Source: JBJXGC01 sp046154545 | Lineage (GTDB): Bacteria > Chloroflexota > Dehalococcoidia > Tepidiformales > Tepidiformaceae | Length of the DNA: 34,865 nt | Direction of reading: 5' to 3' | Assembly (NCBI GenBank): GCA_046154545.1 | Contig: JBJXGC010000036.1 | Span: 1 to 34,865 of the forward strand | Shown here: positions 8,015-15,804 of the stretch, in pieces | Numbering within the stretch: the first letter of the stretch is position 1 | Layout of the letters: every line of letters begins with the position of its first letter | Made by a program: the position numbers and the translations under genes | Notes under the pieces: model-generated | Told to the model about the DNA's origin: nothing | Seen by the model: only the letters and a program-made list of their open reading frames with translations | Databases searched by the model: none

Positions 8015-8377
8015 TCAGGCAGCGGCGATGGCCGACTTTGCCTGCTCGGCGACCTGCTCGAAGACGTCCGGGCGGGTCACCGCAAGGTCGGCCAGGGCCT
8101 TCCGGTCGAGGTCAATGCCTGCCAGCGTGAGGCCGTGGATGAGGCGGCTGTAGCTGAGGCCGTGGAGCCTCGCGGCGGCGTTGATCCGGATAATCCACAG
8201 CTCGCGGAAGTCGCTCTTGCGATCCTTGCGATCGACGTAGTTATAGCGCAGGGCGTGCAACATCGACTCGGTGGCGCGCTTGATCAGGCGATGGCGCTGG
8301 CCGCGGTGCCCCTGCGTACGGGACAGGATCTTCTTATGCCGGCGATGGGCGGTGACGCCTCGCTTCACTCGGCTCAT
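8015..8377 (-). CDS. rplT: 50S ribosomal protein L20
   Basis: This encodes 120 residues with the family's long basic N-terminal helix (HRRHKKILSRTQGHRGQRHR) and the conserved core DRKDRKSDFRELWIIRINAAAR. It binds 23S rRNA early in large-subunit assembly. ATG has a strong AAGGAG site 8 nt upstream. It is the last gene of infC-rpmI-rplT, 25 nt after rpmI. The length is normal. Confidence 0.97.
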   Translation of the reverse strand: MSRVKRGVTAHRRHKKILSRTQGHRGQRHRLIKRATESMLHALRYNYVDRKDRKSDFRELWIIRINAAARLHGLSYSRLIHGLTLAGIDLDRKALADLAVTRPDVFEQVAEQAKSAIAAA

Positions 8378-8402
8378 GGTGTGTGCTCCTTCGTTGGCTC
8401 GA

Positions 8403-8600
8403 CTATTGGCCGGCGAGCAACCGCTCGACGCGCTTGCGCTGGGTCGGTGCGAGTTCCACCGTGCGGCCGAACATCACGGTGATAGGCTTGCGCTTCTTCC
8501 GCCGGAAGTTGTTGCGGGAACCGTACATGCGCATGATCTTGCCGCCGCCGGTTACGCGAAAGCGTGCGGCAGCGCCCTTATGGGTCTTGAGCTTGGGCAC
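8403..8600 (-). CDS. rpmI: 50S ribosomal protein L35
   Basis: This encodes 65 basic residues starting PKLKTHKGAAARFRVTGGGK, the hallmark of L35, and ending with the RKRVERLLAGQ tail. The start is GTG, 2 nt after the infC stop; its GGAGAG ribosome site is formed by the last infC codons, so translation is probably coupled to IF-3. The component sits in the large subunit near the exit tunnel. Confidence 0.97.
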   Translation of the reverse strand: MPKLKTHKGAAARFRVTGGGKIMRMYGSRNNFRRKKRKPITVMFGRTVELAPTQRKRVERLLAGQ

Positions 8601-8602
8601 GA

Positions 8603-9355
8603 TTACTCTCCTGTGACGCCGGCAGCCACGGGAGCAGAAGCTTCCCCGGCCTCGTCGTCATCGTCCTCTTCGTCTTCGTGGAGGTCATCTTCGCTGACAA
8701 CGGGCGCAGCCGCCACCGCCGCAAGAATGTCCTCGTCCTCTTCCTCTTCGACGTGTTCCGTACCGGCAGCGGCAGCGGCGGCCGCAGCAGCCTTCGCGGC
8801 GGCAGCGAACTTCTTCTTGTCAGGCGCGAGGATGACCGTCATGTGACGGCCTTCGAGCATCGCGTCCTTCTCCATGATGGCGAAGTCGGCGAGCGCGGTC
8901 ACGACGCGATCAAGGAGGTTCTTGCCGATCTGGGGATGCGTAATCTCGCGGCCCCGGAACATGACGGTGAGCTTGACCTTGTCGCCCTGCTTGAGCAGGC
9001 GCTTGGCCGTACGGGTCCGCACATCGACGTCGTGTTCGTCGATCTTCGGCTTCATGCGCACTTCGCGAAGCTGCATGTTGACCTGATGCTTCTTGGCTTC
9101 GCGCTCTTTCTTGGACTGTTCGTACTTGTAACGGCCAAAGTCCATGAGGCGGGCCACGGGAGGGCTGGCCTGGGCCGCGACCTCGACGAGATCGACGCCC
9201 TGTTCACGGGCCATGCCAATGGCCTCGACCGTACGGACGACGCCCAGCTGCTTACCCTCGGCATCAACGAGGCGGACTTCCGGCACCCGGATGCGCTCGT
9301 TGATACGAGGCTCGGGTGGGGCTGGCTTCGGCGGAGCTTTAGAACGTTTCCTCAA
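8603..9355 (-). CDS. infC: Translation initiation factor IF-3 with long Ala-rich/acidic tail
   Basis: IF-3 binds the 30S subunit, blocks premature 50S joining and proofreads initiator tRNA. The N-domain (PRINERIRVPEVRLVDAEG ... ARLMDFGRYKYEQSKK) and C-domain (REVRMKPKIDEHDVDVRTR ... GREITHPQIGKNLLDR) are complete. The family normally ends soon after a motif like VILAPDKK; here about 70 residues follow: an alanine run with few lysines, then a strongly acidic Glu/Asp-rich stretch and a short neutral end. The start is uncertain: TTG 9355 is preceded by GGGATG, while TTG 9367 adds four residues. The unusual ATT start of many infC genes is not in frame here. It leads the infC-rpmI-rplT operon. Confidence 0.95.
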   Translation of the reverse strand: MRKRSKAPPKPAPPEPRINERIRVPEVRLVDAEGKQLGVVRTVEAIGMAREQGVDLVEVAAQASPPVARLMDFGRYKYEQSKKEREAKKHQVNMQLREVRMKPKIDEHDVDVRTRTAKRLLKQGDKVKLTVMFRGREITHPQIGKNLLDRVVTALADFAIMEKDAMLEGRHMTVILAPDKKKFAAAAKAAAAAAAAAGTEHVEEEEDEDILAAVAAAPVVSEDDLHEDEEDDDDEAGEASAPVAAGVTGE

Positions 9356-9388
9356 ACTACATCCCAATTGAACTTTGAACGAGTGTGC

Positions 9389-9394
9389 ATCATA
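9389..9394 (-). promoter_or_regulatory. Candidate -10 element of the infC operon
   Basis: TATGAT on the minus strand, 21 nt before TTG 9367. It lies in the 79-bp divergent region shared with galU. No clear -35 is visible. The implied leader is short, so there is no room for a long infC leader structure. Confidence 0.45.
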
Positions 9395-9434
9395 CCACCG
9401 GGGCGTGATTCGTGTATATCAGGCAATCCGGCCG

Positions 9435-9440
9435 TAGAAT
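9435..9440 (+). promoter_or_regulatory. Candidate -10 element of galU, leaderless layout
   Basis: TAGAAT ends 6 nt before the galU ATG, with no Shine-Dalgarno sequence between. It is divergent from the infC promoter. Confidence 0.45.
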
Positions 9441-9446
9441 TCTCTG

Positions 9447-10328
9447 ATGGCACACGTTTCCAAGGCGCTCATCCTTGCGGCCGGCCTCGGCACGCGCATG
9501 CTGCCGGCCACGAAGGCCGTCCCCAAAGAGATGCTCCCGATCGTCGATCAGCCGCTCATCCAATATGCGGTCGAAGAAGCGGTCGCGGGCGGCATCGAGC
9601 ACATTATCTTCGTCATCGCCGAAGGCAAAGAGGCGATCCGGGACCATTTCGGGACCGGCACCCGGGCCGACGCGCACGCCGCCGCCAGCGGCGACGCCGC
9701 GCTCGTCGCCAGGGTCAGCGGTCCCGCCTCGCTCGCCCGCTTCGACTATGTCATGCAGCCGGAGGCGAAGGGCATCGCCCACGCCGTGGCCTGCGCCCGG
9801 GCTTTCGTCGAGGGTGAACCGTTCGCGCTCATGTTTCCGGACGACCTGATGCTCTGCCGGCGCTCCTGTGTCGGCCAGCTGGTGGAGGCCTACGGCGCCA
9901 CTGGCGGCAGCGTTATCGCCGTCCAGGACGTCCCCCGCGAGGACATCCCCCAGTACGGGATCGTCGATCCGGTGGGCACGGGCAACCCGGTCAGGCTGCG
10001 CGGCGTCGTCGAGAAGCCCGCGATCGCCGATGCGCCATCGTCGCTGGGCATCGTCGGGCGGTATGTCCTCAGCGAGACGATCTTCCGGCACATCGACATC
10101 ATTCCCCCGGGGAAGAACGGCGAGCTGCAGATCACTGACGCCATCGCCAGCCAGATAGCAGCCGGCGAAAGCGTCAGCGGCCTCGCCTTCGAAGGGACGC
10201 GCTACGACACCGGCCGGCCACTCGGCTACCTGGTGGCCAACGTGGCCGCCGGGCTGGCCAGGATCGACCTTGGCCCCGCCCTGGCTTCGCGGCTGCGCCA
10301 AATGGTGGAGCAGGGGGACGCAAAGTGA
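9447..10328 (+). CDS. galU: UTP-glucose-1-phosphate uridylyltransferase
   Basis: This 293-residue nucleotidyltransferase makes UDP-glucose from UTP and glucose 1-phosphate, feeding cell-surface sugars and glycogen or trehalose. The N-terminus AAGLGTRMLPATKAVPKEML is the GalU nucleotide-binding signature. IIFVIAEGKEAIRDHF, MQPEAKGIAHAV, FALMFPDDL and VEKP follow in family order. Length is normal. ATG 9447 begins just after a -10-like hexamer. Its stop overlaps the next gene as GTGA, so the downstream unknown protein is probably co-translated. Confidence 0.95.
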   Translation: MAHVSKALILAAGLGTRMLPATKAVPKEMLPIVDQPLIQYAVEEAVAGGIEHIIFVIAEGKEAIRDHFGTGTRADAHAAASGDAALVARVSGPASLARFDYVMQPEAKGIAHAVACARAFVEGEPFALMFPDDLMLCRRSCVGQLVEAYGATGGSVIAVQDVPREDIPQYGIVDPVGTGNPVRLRGVVEKPAIADAPSSLGIVGRYVLSETIFRHIDIIPPGKNGELQITDAIASQIAAGESVSGLAFEGTRYDTGRPLGYLVANVAAGLARIDLGPALASRLRQMVEQGDAK

Positions 10329-11683
10329 GAATGCTGACGGTCGGCTACGCACTGCCTCACCCGGACGTGGATAACTACAACGCCCTCACCGCGCCGAGCT
10401 ACTTCGACTACGACGCCGTCCTCATCGACCCGGCGGCGATCACCCGGACGGCCGCCAGCCTGCTCGAGGCCGGCGCCGAAATCGAGGCACACGACGGCCG
10501 CCCCGTCGTGAACGCTCCCACCACTGCTTCGGCGGTGGGGGCGGCTGACATCCTGCGGCGGCGGCTTGAGGAGACGCAGCGGCTGCTTGAGACGGGCGGG
10601 ACCGTGGTCGTCTTCGGGCGCCCAAACGCCGTCCAGGCGGGGATACTCGGATTCGAAGGCTGTGACCGCTATAGCTGGCTGCCGGCCGCCCCCGGAATGG
10701 CCTGGGGGCCGCCGTATCTCCGTGCCGCCGAGGGCAAGACTGTACGGGTCGTTGCGGAGGACCACCCCTTCGCCCCGTTTCTGCGCAACTACCGCGGCGA
10801 GCTAGCCTATCGCGCCATCTTCGACGACCGGCAGCAGGCGGTGCGCCAGGCCGGCCGCGTGGTGGCCGCCGGCGGCTCGAGTGTCCCGATCGCGATGGAG
10901 TTCGCCGTGAGCGGAGGGCGCGTCCTGTTCATCCCGGCGCTGAAGGACGAGAGTTTCATCAACCGCACCGAGATCGCGGAACGCATCGTCGAGGCGACCC
11001 GCCAGCTCATCGAATCCCGCGCGCCTTCCGATCCGCCGTACTGGGCGCGTTCCGTCGCCGTCGTGGGTCTGGAACAGGTGGAGGCGGAACTCGAGGAGGC
11101 CGACCAAGCGGTGATGGACTCCACCGCCCACCGCGACGTCGTCCGCGAACGCCACGACATCCTGGCAGGGTACCGGCGGTTGCTAACCGACGAGGGACGA
11201 GCGTTCAGCGAGGCGGTCGAACAGGCGCTGGCGCTTCTCGGTTTCGGCCGTCTCCCGGCAGACGACGGCAGCCTCGTCATCGAAAGCGAAGGCCAAACGG
11301 CGTTCGTCGAGTGCGAGGGCGCAAGCGGCCCCGTGGTGGAGTGGCCCTACGTCCGGCTCCAGCGCCGCCTGGAGAAGCGGCTGCTCGACGGGGGTGAGGC
11401 CGCGGCCGGTATCGTCGTCGTCAACGGACGCCGGACGGCCGCCCCGGAAGAGCGGACGGAAGGCCAGTTCACGGATGCGCTTCGGATCGCCTGCGAAAAC
11501 TACCGCTATGCACTGGTCACGGGCGAGACGCTCTTCGCCCTCACCCAACGGGCCCTCGGCAACCCGGGCGACGCGGTCCTCAGCGGGATCCGCCGCCGCA
11601 TCCTCGCCAGCCACGGCCTCGTCGATACTCCGTTCGCCCTGGGCGACGTGGCGGCCAGGGAAGATAGCGGGCCGATTTTCTGA
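10325..11683 (+). CDS. Unknown protein with coiled coil and nuclease-like C-terminal domain
   Basis: This 452-residue protein is coupled to galU (GTGA overlap; ATG 10331 is an alternative start). I do not recognise the family. Residues 1-240 look like a globular alpha/beta region with a VVVFGRP strand and a GRVLFIPALKDESFINR segment, reminiscent of GATase-like domains. Residues about 246-282 form a charged helix likely to be a coiled coil. The C-terminal ~150 residues follow the layout of a restriction-endonuclease-like fold: helix FSEAVEQALALLGF, an acidic strand DDGSLVIE, then AFVECEG where active members have E-x-K, then a helix rich in Gln/Arg and a strand GIVVVNGRR. The Glu in place of the Lys suggests a binding or inactive version. 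No role with GalU can be stated. Confidence 0.75.
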   Translation: MRMLTVGYALPHPDVDNYNALTAPSYFDYDAVLIDPAAITRTAASLLEAGAEIEAHDGRPVVNAPTTASAVGAADILRRRLEETQRLLETGGTVVVFGRPNAVQAGILGFEGCDRYSWLPAAPGMAWGPPYLRAAEGKTVRVVAEDHPFAPFLRNYRGELAYRAIFDDRQQAVRQAGRVVAAGGSSVPIAMEFAVSGGRVLFIPALKDESFINRTEIAERIVEATRQLIESRAPSDPPYWARSVAVVGLEQVEAELEEADQAVMDSTAHRDVVRERHDILAGYRRLLTDEGRAFSEAVEQALALLGFGRLPADDGSLVIESEGQTAFVECEGASGPVVEWPYVRLQRRLEKRLLDGGEAAAGIVVVNGRRTAAPEERTEGQFTDALRIACENYRYALVTGETLFALTQRALGNPGDAVLSGIRRRILASHGLVDTPFALGDVAAREDSGPIF

Positions 11684-11756
11684 GTGCAGGGCCGCTCTGC
11701 CAGGACGGCCCCGAGCGCGCTGGCCACTAACGTTCGATCACCCGAAGCTACGCGCC

Positions 11757-12143
11757 ATGGTACGAGTGACACGCCCGGGCGAACGCGACGGTGGGACCGC
11801 CCAGACACCAGGCATGCGCCGCGAGGCCGGCATCTCGGCCGCGCTCTCCGGCTCCCAGGGCCTCTGGATGGGCACGGCCGTAAACGACCCCGGACAGCGC
11901 TCCGGGGTGCACCATCACGGGGCGAACGAATCGGGCATCTACATCCTGAGGGGGCGGGTCCGCTTCCGTTGGGGCGAAAACCTCGAGCACGTGGTCGATA
12001 CCGAACCCGGTGACTTCGTCTTCGTGCCGCCCTTTGAGATTCACCAGGAAGAGAACCTCGATACAGACGGCGAGGCCGAGCTGTTGCTGGCACGGAACAG
12101 CCAGGAGCAGATCGTCGTGAACGTCCCGGATCCGCGGGGCTGA
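11757..12143 (+). CDS. Single-domain cupin protein
   Basis: This 128-residue protein matches both cupin motifs: HHHGANESGIYILRG (metal ligands His, His, Glu) and GDFVFVPPFEIHQEEN (fourth His). This is the pattern of small metal-dependent cupins that act as isomerases, dioxygenases or sensors; no substrate can be named. ATG 11757 is chosen because the frame upstream is only a non-coding extension over the end of the previous gene. There is no clear ribosome site. It converges on the DUF1801 gene. Confidence 0.85.
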   Translation: MVRVTRPGERDGGTAQTPGMRREAGISAALSGSQGLWMGTAVNDPGQRSGVHHHGANESGIYILRGRVRFRWGENLEHVVDTEPGDFVFVPPFEIHQEENLDTDGEAELLLARNSQEQIVVNVPDPRG

Positions 12144-12162
12144 CGCGGCCGAGCGCGGCGGC

Positions 12163-12528
12163 TCAGCGTTTCGCGGCGGCCGCGCGCCGGTTCTGTTCAA
12201 CCCTGAATTTGGCGATGCCGGTTATGAGCCCGAGCGGTAACGGCCTGTCCAGTGGGAATTGAACAGTACCCCTGGATACTTTGTAGCCTGATTGCGCTTC
12301 CCTGAACTCTTCGGTGCCCGAACCTACGGCGTAGAAGCCGATGTGCGCTTTGTACGCGGCGAACCAGACCAGCATGCCGCCCAGTTTGAACCCGGGCATC
12401 GCGTAGCTGATCACCGCCTCCGCGCCCGGAGCCGCGGCCATGATGGCCGCACGCAGCTCTTGCAGGACCGCCTGCGTTTCGCCCGGAAACAACGAGATGT
12501 AGTCGTCGATGTCTTTCGGCTTGTTCAT
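12163..12528 (-). CDS. DUF1801 (YdhG-like) protein
   Basis: This 121-residue protein begins KPKDIDDYISLFPGETQAVL and has ISYAMPGFKLGG and AHIGFYAVGSG, the features of the DUF1801 family, whose members are often named iron-chaperone-like after frataxin-fold similarity. The biochemical function is not established. ATG has an AGGAGG site 7 nt upstream. It ends in a short Arg/Ala-rich tail. It lies between a cupin (convergent) and an Lrp-type sensor (same strand). Confidence 0.85.
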   Translation of the reverse strand: MNKPKDIDDYISLFPGETQAVLQELRAAIMAAAPGAEAVISYAMPGFKLGGMLVWFAAYKAHIGFYAVGSGTEEFREAQSGYKVSRGTVQFPLDRPLPLGLITGIAKFRVEQNRRAAAAKR

Positions 12529-12613
12529 CGCGGCGTCCTCCTGGCGGGGCGGACGATCGGCAGGTCAACGCGCCCGCCAGGCAGTGCCGGTAGCTGGACT
12601 GACCGCCGCGAGC

Positions 12614-12859
12614 CTATCCCGCTTCGGGGAAGGTCACGCAGGTCGTGGTGCTTTCGATGCCATCGACCGCACGGATGTGGCGGCTGATGACCGACGGGAC
12701 ATCGCTGAGGTTGGGCACTTCGACGACCGCGACGATGTCATAGGGCCCCATCACCTGGTGGACCTCCGAGATGCCATCGACCGCATTGAGCTTGTTGAAG
12801 ACCTCCATGGTCTTGGCCGGATCGACGACGATGAGGACGAAAGCCTTGATGTTCGCCAT
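12614..12859 (-). CDS. Stand-alone Lrp/AsnC ligand-binding (RAM) domain protein
   Basis: At 81 residues, this covers only the C-terminal sensor half of Lrp/AsnC regulators: IKAFVLIVVDPAKTMEVFNKL, then VHQVMGPYDIVAVVEVPN and a final strand. There is no helix-turn-helix. Such stand-alone RAM proteins bind amino acids or effectors and assemble as oligomers; they may modulate full-length regulators. ATG has an AGGAG site. It is divergent from argS, with 157 bp between, and could be co-transcribed with the DUF1801 gene. Confidence 0.88.
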   Translation of the reverse strand: MANIKAFVLIVVDPAKTMEVFNKLNAVDGISEVHQVMGPYDIVAVVEVPNLSDVPSVISRHIRAVDGIESTTTCVTFPEAG

Positions 12860-12978
12860 GAAGCTGCTCCTGCGGGGTTATCGGTTTCGCGGGGTTCGGA
12901 TCTGGGCCGAACAGTAGCAGAGCCGGGTTACGAACGCATTTCGCCGGGATTGACGCGTCCAATCGGGGAGTCTCCTCC

Positions 12979-13007
12979 TTCACGGATGGACTCATTCCGT
13001 CTACTCT
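12979..13007 (+). promoter_or_regulatory. Promoter of argS (TTCACG, 17 bp, TACTCT)
   Basis: A -35-like TTCACG (12979-12984), a 17-bp spacer and a -10-like TACTCT (13002-13007) stand 9 nt before the argS ATG. The predicted start of transcription is within 2-3 nt of the ATG, so the mRNA would be almost leaderless. No T-box-like leader fits in this region. Confidence 0.55.
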
Positions 13008-13016
13008 GTCGCATCT

Positions 13017-14717
13017 ATGATCGACGCCCGCGATATCCGCCAGCATCTTGAGGACCTCGTACTGACCGCGGTAAGCGCCGCGATGCGGGCAGGTGACCTC
13101 CCTGACGTGGCCGTGCCAGGGGCCTCGATCGAACGCCCGAAGGACACCGCGAAAGGGGACTTCGCCAGCACGCTACCGCTGCGGCTCGCTCGTTCGGCGA
13201 TGAAGCCGCCTTTGCAGATTGCGGAGACGATCGTCCGCCATATGGCCGCCGACGAAACGATTGACGCGCCGGAAGTCGCCCCGCCAGGGTTTATCAACAT
13301 CAAACTCTCGCACACCTTCCTTCAACAGCAGGTCGAAGCCGTCCTGCGGATGGGGCCCGCCTACGCCGACCTCGCCATTGGCGCGGGGAAGAAAGCGCAG
13401 GTCGAATTCGTCTCAGCGAACCCGACGGGCCCGCTCCACGTCGGGAACGGACGGGGCGCGGCCATCGGAGACGCGCTCGCCGCGACCCTCGCCGCGGCCG
13501 GGTATGCCGTCGAGCGCGAGTACTACGTGAACGACGCCGGCACCCAGACCGAGGCATTCTCGGGCACGCTGTACGCGCGTTATCAGCAGCTCTTCGGCCG
13601 CGAAGCCGCACTGCCCGCAGACGGGTATCCCGGTGAGTACATGGCCGAGCTCGCCCAGGAGATCCGCGAGGAGGCGGGCGATAGCTTCCTCCGGCCGCCA
13701 GGTGAGCCGGCTCCCGCCGATCTGAACGTCCTCGGCATCGAGTTGATGGTGCGCAAGATCCGCAAGTCGGCCCAGGACTTCGGGGTCAAGTACGACCGCT
13801 GGTATAGCGAAAAGTCGCTGTATGACCCCGAGGGCTGCTACGAAGACGCCATGGGCGTGCTGCGTGCCAACGGGCAACTCGTTGAGCGCGAAGGGGCGCT
13901 CTGGTTCACCTCCAGCGAACTGGGCGAGGACAAGGACAACGTCGTCATCCGCTCAGACGGCCGGCCGACCTACTACGCCAGCGACATCGCCTACCACTAC
14001 GACAAGTTCGTGCGGCGGGGGTTCGACCTCGTGATCGACGTCTGGGGGGCGGACCACCACGGCCACGTGTCGCGGCTGAAGACGGCCACCAACGCGGTCG
14101 GCGCTGACGCGGATGGGCTGCACATTCTGCTCTACCAGCTCGTGGTCCTGAAGCGGGGCGGGGAAGTCGTCCGGCTCTCGAAACGGGGCGGCGAGATCAT
14201 CCTGCTCGATGAATTGGTGGAGGAGGTGGGGAAGGACGCGGCCCGCTTCTTCTTCCTGCTCCGTTCACCCGGCGCACAGATGGAGTTCGACCTCGACCTG
14301 GCGAAGAAGCAGTCGAGCGAGAATCCCGTGTTCTACGTCCAGTACGCGCACGCCCGCCTCGCCACGCTGATCGAGCGGGCGCGGGAGCAGGGCCTCTCGC
14401 CCGAGGGTGGGGACGTTTCGCTCCTCACCCAGCCACATGAGCTGGCCCTCATCCGGGACATGATGCGGCTGACGGACACCATCGAGACGGTGGCGACGAC
14501 CTTCGAGCCCCACCCGCTTCCCCACTACGCGATGGAGCTGGCGACGGCCTTCCACGCCTTCAACGACGCCTTTAAGCAGCAGAACGACCCGTCGCTCAAG
14601 GTTATCACCGACGATATCGCCCTGAGCCGGGCGCGGCTGCGGCTGGTGCAGGCGGCGAAGATCGCGCTCGCCCGCGTGCTGGAACTCATGGGGATGGACG
14701 CGCCGGAGCGCATGTAG
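13017..14717 (+). CDS. argS: Arginine-tRNA ligase
   Basis: This 566-residue class I synthetase charges tRNA-Arg. An N-terminal tRNA-binding domain (about 1-110) ends with FINIKLSHTFLQQQV. The catalytic core opens with VEFVSANPTGPLHVGNGRG, whose HVGN is the family's HIGH motif, and continues with YYVNDAGTQ, and DVWGADHHGHVSR. LSKRGGEI stands in the KMSKS position. The C-terminal helical anticodon domain (from about residue 440: FYVQYAHARLATLIERA) is complete and ends with ALARVLELMGMDAPERM. Length and motifs are normal. The last 32 bp overlap the convergent DUF429 gene. Confidence 0.97.
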   Translation: MIDARDIRQHLEDLVLTAVSAAMRAGDLPDVAVPGASIERPKDTAKGDFASTLPLRLARSAMKPPLQIAETIVRHMAADETIDAPEVAPPGFINIKLSHTFLQQQVEAVLRMGPAYADLAIGAGKKAQVEFVSANPTGPLHVGNGRGAAIGDALAATLAAAGYAVEREYYVNDAGTQTEAFSGTLYARYQQLFGREAALPADGYPGEYMAELAQEIREEAGDSFLRPPGEPAPADLNVLGIELMVRKIRKSAQDFGVKYDRWYSEKSLYDPEGCYEDAMGVLRANGQLVEREGALWFTSSELGEDKDNVVIRSDGRPTYYASDIAYHYDKFVRRGFDLVIDVWGADHHGHVSRLKTATNAVGADADGLHILLYQLVVLKRGGEVVRLSKRGGEIILLDELVEEVGKDAARFFFLLRSPGAQMEFDLDLAKKQSSENPVFYVQYAHARLATLIERAREQGLSPEGGDVSLLTQPHELALIRDMMRLTDTIETVATTFEPHPLPHYAMELATAFHAFNDAFKQQNDPSLKVITDDIALSRARLRLVQAAKIALARVLELMGMDAPERM

Positions 14718-15483
14718 GGCACGTCTCGGGGGCCCCGGTCACGCCGCGCGGCAGCCCGGGCGTGAGGATGTACCCGTGCGCGGTACAGCCAAAAACCACG
14801 AACCCGGATGGACCCAGCCGCCAGGCGCGGAGCGCGACGAGGGCGCAAGTAAGCGCGTCAAGCTCGTCTTCCAGCGCTTTCAGGCCCCGGCCGCGGGCTT
14901 CTGTAGCGGATGGTGCGAAGACGCGGGCGAGGTGCTCCCCGCCATCGAGCCGTTGTCGCGCAGCCTCCGCGGCCAGGAGCCCCTGGTAGACGCGAAGCTC
15001 CTCGCGCCTCCGGGCCACGCGCCCCTTCTTGTAGCGGAGAATGTGGTCCAGGCCAAAGAGCACCACGTGGGCGGCGTGCGGGTACATCTCGAAGGCGAAC
15101 CGGCCGCCTCCTCCGGCCGTGATCAGGTGTGGATCGAGCACGAACCCGCGGGAGCGGAGTTCCTCCGCGAGGCGTGGGCCGGCAAGCCCATTCATGTCGC
15201 GGAGGAACTCCTCCGAGGCCGTATATGCGCCCGCGTGGAATCGGCCGAAGACCCGTCCGAGTGCCCGCTCGGCGTAGCGGCCATGGTGGATGATCAGCGG
15301 CGCGTCGATGGCGGCAACCACGCTCAGGCCCATGGCGGCGAGTTCCTGCGCCAGCGAAGCGGGCGAAACCACCTCCGACCGAAGCGCGATGACGCGCGCG
15401 TGCTGGGGGTCGGCCTCGACAATACAAATGCCCGAGGGCCGGTAGGCGGTCCAGGCGAGGTCGAGGCCAACGAGGGCGGTCAC
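14686..15483 (-). CDS. DUF429 family protein (predicted RNase H-like nuclease)
   Basis: This 265-residue protein begins TALVGLDLAWTAYRPSGI and contains VVAAIDAPLIIHH and, near the end, ALEDELDALTCALVALRAW. These acidic motifs (Asp in GLDLAW, Asp in AIDAPL, Asp in ELDAL) are those of the DUF429 RNase H/actin-like fold; activity has not been shown for most members. GTG 15483 is preceded at 7 nt by a -10-like TACACT and has no ribosome site. The 3' end overlaps argS by 32 bp in a tail-to-tail arrangement. Confidence 0.82.
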   Translation of the reverse strand: MTALVGLDLAWTAYRPSGICIVEADPQHARVIALRSEVVSPASLAQELAAMGLSVVAAIDAPLIIHHGRYAERALGRVFGRFHAGAYTASEEFLRDMNGLAGPRLAEELRSRGFVLDPHLITAGGGGRFAFEMYPHAAHVVLFGLDHILRYKKGRVARRREELRVYQGLLAAEAARQRLDGGEHLARVFAPSATEARGRGLKALEDELDALTCALVALRAWRLGPSGFVVFGCTAHGYILTPGLPRGVTGAPETCPTCAPARPSP

Positions 15484-15490
15484 ACGGCCG

Positions 15491-15496
15491 AGTGTA
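15491..15496 (-). promoter_or_regulatory. Candidate -10 element of the DUF429 gene, leaderless layout
   Basis: TACACT on the minus strand, 7 nt before GTG 15483. It is divergent from the small membrane-protein gene at 15541, which has its own CATAAT (15530-15535) 5 nt before its GTG. Confidence 0.45.
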
Positions 15497-15540
15497 CCGG
15501 ACGGTCAGGCGAGCGAAGGGCTGGACGTGCATAATCCAGC

Positions 15541-15804
15541 GTGACGCGTCCACGGGGCGCGGGGGACTTCGTGATGCTGATCGTCCTGCCCTCCATCGTC
15601 TCGGCCATCGGGGTCGCGTTCGTGGTCGTGGGCGTTGTCGTGAGCCAGGAGATTATCCGGGCGATCTTCCTCTCGCTCGGACTGCTCATGCTCTGGTTCG
15701 ATGTCTTCCTCACGCTGGCCGTCATGCGGCGGGCCATGCGCAACGTCGACCGGCGCCTCAAGCGGATCGAAGCGTTCCTTTACCGGGAGGAGTCAGACGG
15801 CTGA
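15541..15804 (+). CDS. Small membrane protein of unknown function
   Basis: This 87-residue protein has two hydrophobic segments (about 11-34 and 38-62) followed by a basic, charged helix (RRAMRNVDRRLKRIEAFLYREE) likely to lie in the cytoplasm. I do not recognise a family. The GTG start has CATAAT only 5 nt upstream and no ribosome site. It converges on the UbiA gene with a 12-bp overlap. Strong hydrophobic periodicity and third-position GC support coding. Confidence 0.65.
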   Translation: MTRPRGAGDFVMLIVLPSIVSAIGVAFVVVGVVVSQEIIRAIFLSLGLLMLWFDVFLTLAVMRRAMRNVDRRLKRIEAFLYREESDG

